From contig DHNW01000030.1 of assembly GCA_002407675.1 (NCBI GenBank), positions 21,442 to 85,441 on the forward strand: 64,000 nucleotides of DNA, read 5' to 3'. This DNA is from Ruminococcaceae bacterium UBA5406. GTDB taxonomy: Bacteria > Bacillota > Clostridia > Oscillospirales > Acutalibacteraceae. The number at the start of each line of letters is the position of its first letter. Positions within the stretch are counted from its first letter, which is position 1. The notes under the pieces are model-generated. The model made no database searches and had not been told where the DNA came from. It was given only the letters and a program-made list of their open reading frames with translations. Shown here piece after piece: positions 60,448 to 64,000 of the stretch. Position numbers and translations under genes: made by a program.

Positions 60448-61014
60448 TTGTATCAGACATGGGAAGAACTGGAAAGTGCCTGCCTGAACTGCAAAAAGTG
60501 CGGCCTGTGTGAAGGCCGCACTCATGTGGTTTTCGGCGCCGGGGCACAGAACGCAGGCGTCCTGTTTGTTGGAGAAGGACCCGGGGAACAGGAAGACCTG
60601 CAGGGAAAACCGTTCGTCGGGCGCAGCGGGCAGCTCCTGGATAAACTGCTGGACGCGGTGGATCTCAGCCGTGAAAAGAACATTTACATCGGCAACATAG
60701 TAAAATGCAGGCCGCCCAAAAACCGCGATCCCTTGCCCGAAGAACAGAAAATGTGCATTGATTGGCTGCGGAACCAGACCATGCTGCTGAAGCCCAAAAT
60801 CATCGTGTGCCTGGGCCGCATTGCGGCGATGAAACTAATCCGGCCGGACTTTCACATCATGAAGGAACACGGAAACTTTACGGAGAAAAAAGGCGTGCTG
60901 ATGATGGCTACACTTCATCCGGCCGCCCTGCTGCGCAACCCCAACAACAAGCCCGCTGCTTTTGAGGACTTTATCCGGCTGCGCGAACAGATGGATCAGT
61001 TCGGGCTTGAATAG
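60448..61014 (+). CDS. Uracil-DNA glycosylase, family 4 (iron-sulphur type)
   Basis: A 188-residue base-excision repair enzyme that removes uracil from DNA. Cys ligands of the [4Fe-4S] cluster: CLNCKKCGLC near the N-terminus and later cysteines near residues 87 and 103. Catalytic regions are GEGPGEQEDLQGKPFVGRSG and ATLHPAALLRNP. Starts with TTG, with a weak GGCGGCGA upstream. Ends three bases from the convergent DUF3298-like gene. Confidence 0.93.
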   Translation: MYQTWEELESACLNCKKCGLCEGRTHVVFGAGAQNAGVLFVGEGPGEQEDLQGKPFVGRSGQLLDKLLDAVDLSREKNIYIGNIVKCRPPKNRDPLPEEQKMCIDWLRNQTMLLKPKIIVCLGRIAAMKLIRPDFHIMKEHGNFTEKKGVLMMATLHPAALLRNPNNKPAAFEDFIRLREQMDQFGLE

Positions 61015-61017
61015 CGC

Positions 61018-61692
61018 CTACCGGCAGGAACTGCGCCCGCAGGAAACCTCAAAGACAAGAATCCCGGCGGACGGAGGCGCAACCTCGGACGGCTGGTAAT
61101 AGACGGCGGCGCCTTCCGGAGTAAGGTAATAGTTCTTCGGCCGGAAATGTTTCCGGAGCCTGGCGCGGTAACCGCTCCGGTAAAAGCCCGGCTGCTCTTT
61201 CATTTTCCGGTCGGCCTGGCGGAATATTCCGCGCAGAAGATCCCTGCGGTATTTCAGCCTGGAATGAAAAAAGCGATAAAGTGGAAGCCTCCGGCCGGAC
61301 GGCAGGCTCCAGGTATCGGAAAACCGCACGGCAGCTGCGCTCTCCCCGCCGGTCCATTCGCAGCAGTCGCGGAACAGGCTCAGAAAGCCGCCGTCCCGGC
61401 AGGTTACGGTATATTTCATTGCAGCGCGGTACGGGTGAAACGGATAACCTTGTTCCTGGGAAGCCCGGCAGTCCCGGGCAGCGCGTTGGTACAGGGTTTT
61501 GGAAGCATGCCGGTGAAAATCCGCAACCTGGGTCCGGATACGGATATTGATCCGGTCCTGCCCTTTCCAACAGGGAAAGTCCGTCACCTCAGGATATTGG
61601 ACAGAAAGGGACAACACCGGTATCTGACGATCAAAATACTGCCATTTCATGCTGTGCATGAGGATGGAAACCGTTCCGTTTTCAGTGTCCAC
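61018..61692 (-). CDS. DUF3298-like protein
   Basis: A 224-residue protein with the layout of the DUF3298 domain: a predicted YTVTCRDGGFLSLFRDCCEW stretch, the ..YTGGAHG-like WTGGESAAAVRFSDTWSL, then GRRLPLYRFF and the C-terminal YYLTPEGAAVYYQPSEVAPP. Family members are often anti-sigma or cell-envelope proteins (RsiV-like), but no signal peptide or membrane helix is seen here. GTG at 61692, with GGAGGGGAG upstream. Function unknown. Confidence 0.75.
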   Translation of the reverse strand: MDTENGTVSILMHSMKWQYFDRQIPVLSLSVQYPEVTDFPCWKGQDRINIRIRTQVADFHRHASKTLYQRAARDCRASQEQGYPFHPYRAAMKYTVTCRDGGFLSLFRDCCEWTGGESAAAVRFSDTWSLPSGRRLPLYRFFHSRLKYRRDLLRGIFRQADRKMKEQPGFYRSGYRARLRKHFRPKNYYLTPEGAAVYYQPSEVAPPSAGILVFEVSCGRSSCR

Positions 61693-61803
61693 ATTTCTCC
61701 CCTCCTTCCTTCATTTTATGCGGATATGAAAATTATGGAACAGAAAAAATGAATGAACACAAATCCAATAAATTTAAAAGAAAGTTATTAAGGAGGAAAG
61801 GCT

Positions 61804-63939
61804 ATGCGCCTGATACAGATTCATGAAAATGGGATCTTTATGACTTTTGCCGTAACGGACAGCGAGCGGCTTCGGCTGCTGCACTGCTCCGCCCTGCCCT
61901 GCAGCGAAAGGGACCTGGCGGGGCTGAATCCGGAAGAATTCGCACCGGTCGAAGCGGAAGTGACGGGAGACATAAAGCCGGAAAGCAGGCTGGGGAACCA
62001 AATGGTCCATACTGCGCCCGGGTACCGGCTCCGTTACCGCTCTTGCACAGACACCGTCAACGCGGCCGGACGAAAGCTGGAATTTCACACCGCAGACGAA
62101 AAGACTTCGCTGGAAGTCACCCTCCACTACCAGTTTTTCAACGGGATTCCGGCAGTGCGGTGCTGGACGGAAGTCCATAACGCGGGTACGGAAACGCAGG
62201 GGCTGGAATGCGTCACGTCGTTTTCCCTGCACGGGTTCGAACGGGGCGGATTGCTGCCGTTCGACAAGAAAATGCGCCTCGGCCTGTTCCACAACGGCTG
62301 GCAGAAAGAACTGGCGTGGGAAGAGTATACCTTCCCGCAGCTGGGGCTTTCCAGGAGCCAGCAAGCCGGGCGGGACCACGGTTCCAAGATCATTTCCGCA
62401 AGCAACACGGGGAACTGGTCCACTCAGGAATACATTCCCATGGGTTTGATTGAAAACCAGGAAACCGGGGAGGAACTCTGCTTCCAAATTGAGCACAACG
62501 GCTCCTGGCACTGGGAAATCGGGGAGCTGGAAGGCATGCTTTACCTGAAAGCCTGCGGCCCGACGCAGCTGTACGCGCAGTGGTGGCATGGCCTGGCCCC
62601 GGGCGAAACCTTTACCAGCGTTCCGGCAGGGGTTGCCGTTGCCGCAGGAAGCCGGGACGAAGTTTTGGACGCTATAACGGAATACCGGCGTGCGATCCGC
62701 CGCCCCAACCGCGACGACGAACGCATGCCGGTCATTTTCAATGACTATATGAACTGCCTGTACGGCGATCCCACTACGGAAAAGGAGCTCCCCCTGATTG
62801 ACGCCGCCGCGGAGGCCGGGTGTGAATATTACTGCATCGACTGCGGGTGGTATTCCGACGGACGCTGGTGGGACAGCGTGGGTGAATGGAAGCCCTCTGC
62901 CGCCCGCTTTCCCGGCGGTCTTGGTGAAGTGACGGACTACATCCGGAAAAAGGGCATGATCCCGGGGCTGTGGCTGGAGCTGGAAGTCATGGGCCTGAAC
63001 TGCCCGCTGACAGCAAAGGTGCCAGACAGCTGGTTCTTCCAGCGCCACGGGAAAAAGATCAGCGACAAGCACCGCTACCAGCTCGATTTCCGGAACCCGG
63101 AGGTCACTGCTTTCGCAGACGGGGTTGTTGACCGGCTGATCCGGGATTTCGGGATCGGGTACATCAAAATGGATTACAACATTGAACCCGGGACGGGAAC
63201 GGATCGGGATGCCGGCAGCGCCGGGGACGGCCTTTTAGGCCACAACCGGGCTTATCTCGCCTGGCTGGACGGTGTGTTTCAGCGGCACCCCGGCCTTGTG
63301 ATTGAGAACTGCTCCAGCGGGGGCATGCGCATGGATTACGCCATGCTGAGCCGGTACAGCATCCAGTCCACCAGCGATACGGAGGACTACCGCATGTACT
63401 CCACCATTGCGGCAAATGCACCCGGAGCGCTCACGCCGGAACAGGCAGCCATCTGGTCATACCCTCTGGAACACGGCAGCCGGGAAGAAACTATTTTCAA
63501 TATGGTCAATGCCCTGCTGCTCCGCATTCACCAAAGCGGCCGCCTGGATCAGATCGACTCGGATCGCAGGCAGCTGGTAAAAGAAGCAATTTCTTATTAC
63601 AAGGCAACGCGGGAGGACCGAAAGGATGGGCTCCCATTCTGGCCGCTGGGATTATCTCACTACCGTGATCCGTGGGCGGCGCTCGGAATCTGCGGCAGGC
63701 AGAAGACATACCTTGCCGTCTGGCGCCGCGAATCGCCGGAGCCGACCATCCTGCTGCCGCTGAAACGCTGGACGGGACAAAACCTCTCCGTCCGGTGCGC
63801 ATATCCTTCGGACGGCGGCGGATGCGAACTGCTGTGGAACAGCCGTTCCGGGATGCTCTCGGTCACCCTGCCCGGCCCCATGACGGCAAGGATTCTGGAA
63901 ATTGAACCGGCTTCTCCGAATCAGCCGGAGAACGCCTGA
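61804..63939 (+). CDS. Alpha-galactosidase, GH36 family
   Basis: A 711-residue cytoplasmic glycoside hydrolase that removes alpha-1,6-galactose from raffinose-type sugars and melibiose. N-terminal beta-supersandwich, then the catalytic TIM barrel: YIKMDYN carries the nucleophile (Asp457), and STSDTEDYRMY the acid/base (Asp525). ENCSSGGMRMDYAMLSR is another landmark. No signal peptide. AAGGAGG precedes the ATG. No sugar transporter is in the window; the following 61 bases hold no gene. Confidence 0.95.
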   Translation: MRLIQIHENGIFMTFAVTDSERLRLLHCSALPCSERDLAGLNPEEFAPVEAEVTGDIKPESRLGNQMVHTAPGYRLRYRSCTDTVNAAGRKLEFHTADEKTSLEVTLHYQFFNGIPAVRCWTEVHNAGTETQGLECVTSFSLHGFERGGLLPFDKKMRLGLFHNGWQKELAWEEYTFPQLGLSRSQQAGRDHGSKIISASNTGNWSTQEYIPMGLIENQETGEELCFQIEHNGSWHWEIGELEGMLYLKACGPTQLYAQWWHGLAPGETFTSVPAGVAVAAGSRDEVLDAITEYRRAIRRPNRDDERMPVIFNDYMNCLYGDPTTEKELPLIDAAAEAGCEYYCIDCGWYSDGRWWDSVGEWKPSAARFPGGLGEVTDYIRKKGMIPGLWLELEVMGLNCPLTAKVPDSWFFQRHGKKISDKHRYQLDFRNPEVTAFADGVVDRLIRDFGIGYIKMDYNIEPGTGTDRDAGSAGDGLLGHNRAYLAWLDGVFQRHPGLVIENCSSGGMRMDYAMLSRYSIQSTSDTEDYRMYSTIAANAPGALTPEQAAIWSYPLEHGSREETIFNMVNALLLRIHQSGRLDQIDSDRRQLVKEAISYYKATREDRKDGLPFWPLGLSHYRDPWAALGICGRQKTYLAVWRRESPEPTILLPLKRWTGQNLSVRCAYPSDGGGCELLWNSRSGMLSVTLPGPMTARILEIEPASPNQPENA

Positions 63940-64000
63940 GGACAAACGGAGTCAGCAGGACGGGCGGCCGGCAAGGGGAGCCTGAATCTGCCCCAGATCC

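Overview
The window reads as a chromosomal segment of a spore-forming, largely anaerobic member of the Clostridia. An Oscillospiraceae/Ruminococcaceae-type organism is my best guess. Supporting signs are spore-coat genes (cotJA, cotJB), a YtvI-like sporulation membrane protein, rubredoxin plus an FprA flavodiiron protein, a type III glutamine synthetase, a modular ferredoxin-type glutamate synthase, many TTG start codons with strong Shine-Dalgarno sites, moderate G+C genes with A+T-rich intergenic DNA, and Bacillus/Clostridium gene orders (tilS-hpt-ftsH, ylxM-ffh-rpsP-khpA, rpsF-ssb-rpsR). There is no phage, insertion sequence, CRISPR array or replication origin. Most of the segment is housekeeping DNA.

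Layout. 1-6.4 kb: the start of secE, rpmG, a conserved hypothetical, then ddl, a DUF1934 gene, argS and a homocysteine-methyltransferase-like protein that lacks its zinc cysteines. 6.1-7.8 kb: rsmA with a small overlapping membrane gene, and a dCMP deaminase. 7.9-15.4 kb: a nitrogen-assimilation block with two divergent units, a six-ORF modular glutamate synthase operon and glnN. The amidotransferase of the former is split in two ORFs, and glnN sits behind a near-consensus promoter and a promoter-proximal terminator. 15.4-18.1 kb: RNase P RNA, nicotinate phosphoribosyltransferase and a small Xre regulator. 18.2-24.5 kb: ytvI-like gene, Ca2+-ATPase, PAP2 phosphatase, a small unknown, rubredoxin and FprA. 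24.6-29.5 kb: a GntR/ABC operon, a flippase-like membrane protein and an amidase-domain gene without a normal start codon. 29.6-34.7 kb: cotJA-cotJB with a cotJC stump, an aminotransferase, bacteriohemerythrin, asnS, tRNA-Ser(GGA) and a DUF4364 gene. 34.7-38.1 kb: an ABC-2 exporter operon behind tandem dyads. 38.2-46 kb: rpsF-ssb-rpsR, galU, a RING/zinc-ribbon membrane protein and a divergent type IIA topoisomerase pair. 46-56 kb: ftsH-hpt-tilS-dnaB-rplI-gdpP-rnj, all on the minus strand. 56-64 kb: rnhA, a lone radical SAM gene, ylxM-ffh-rpsP-khpA, a family 4 uracil-DNA glycosylase, a DUF3298-like gene and a GH36 alpha-galactosidase.

How they work together. The 7.9-15.4 kb block forms a complete GS/GOGAT route for ammonium. 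Rubredoxin, FprA and bacteriohemerythrin fit defence against oxygen or nitric oxide. GdpP (c-di-AMP), RNase J, YlxM/SRP, FtsH and Hpt are core regulatory and quality-control functions. I do not see an obvious new defence or mobile system. The observations most worth following are the zinc-less methyltransferase homologue, the split amidotransferase, the glnN attenuator, the truncated cotJC, the ACG-start amidase gene, the tandem operator, the orphan promoter/terminator pair near 41.7 kb, and a hairpin element present twice with covarying arms.
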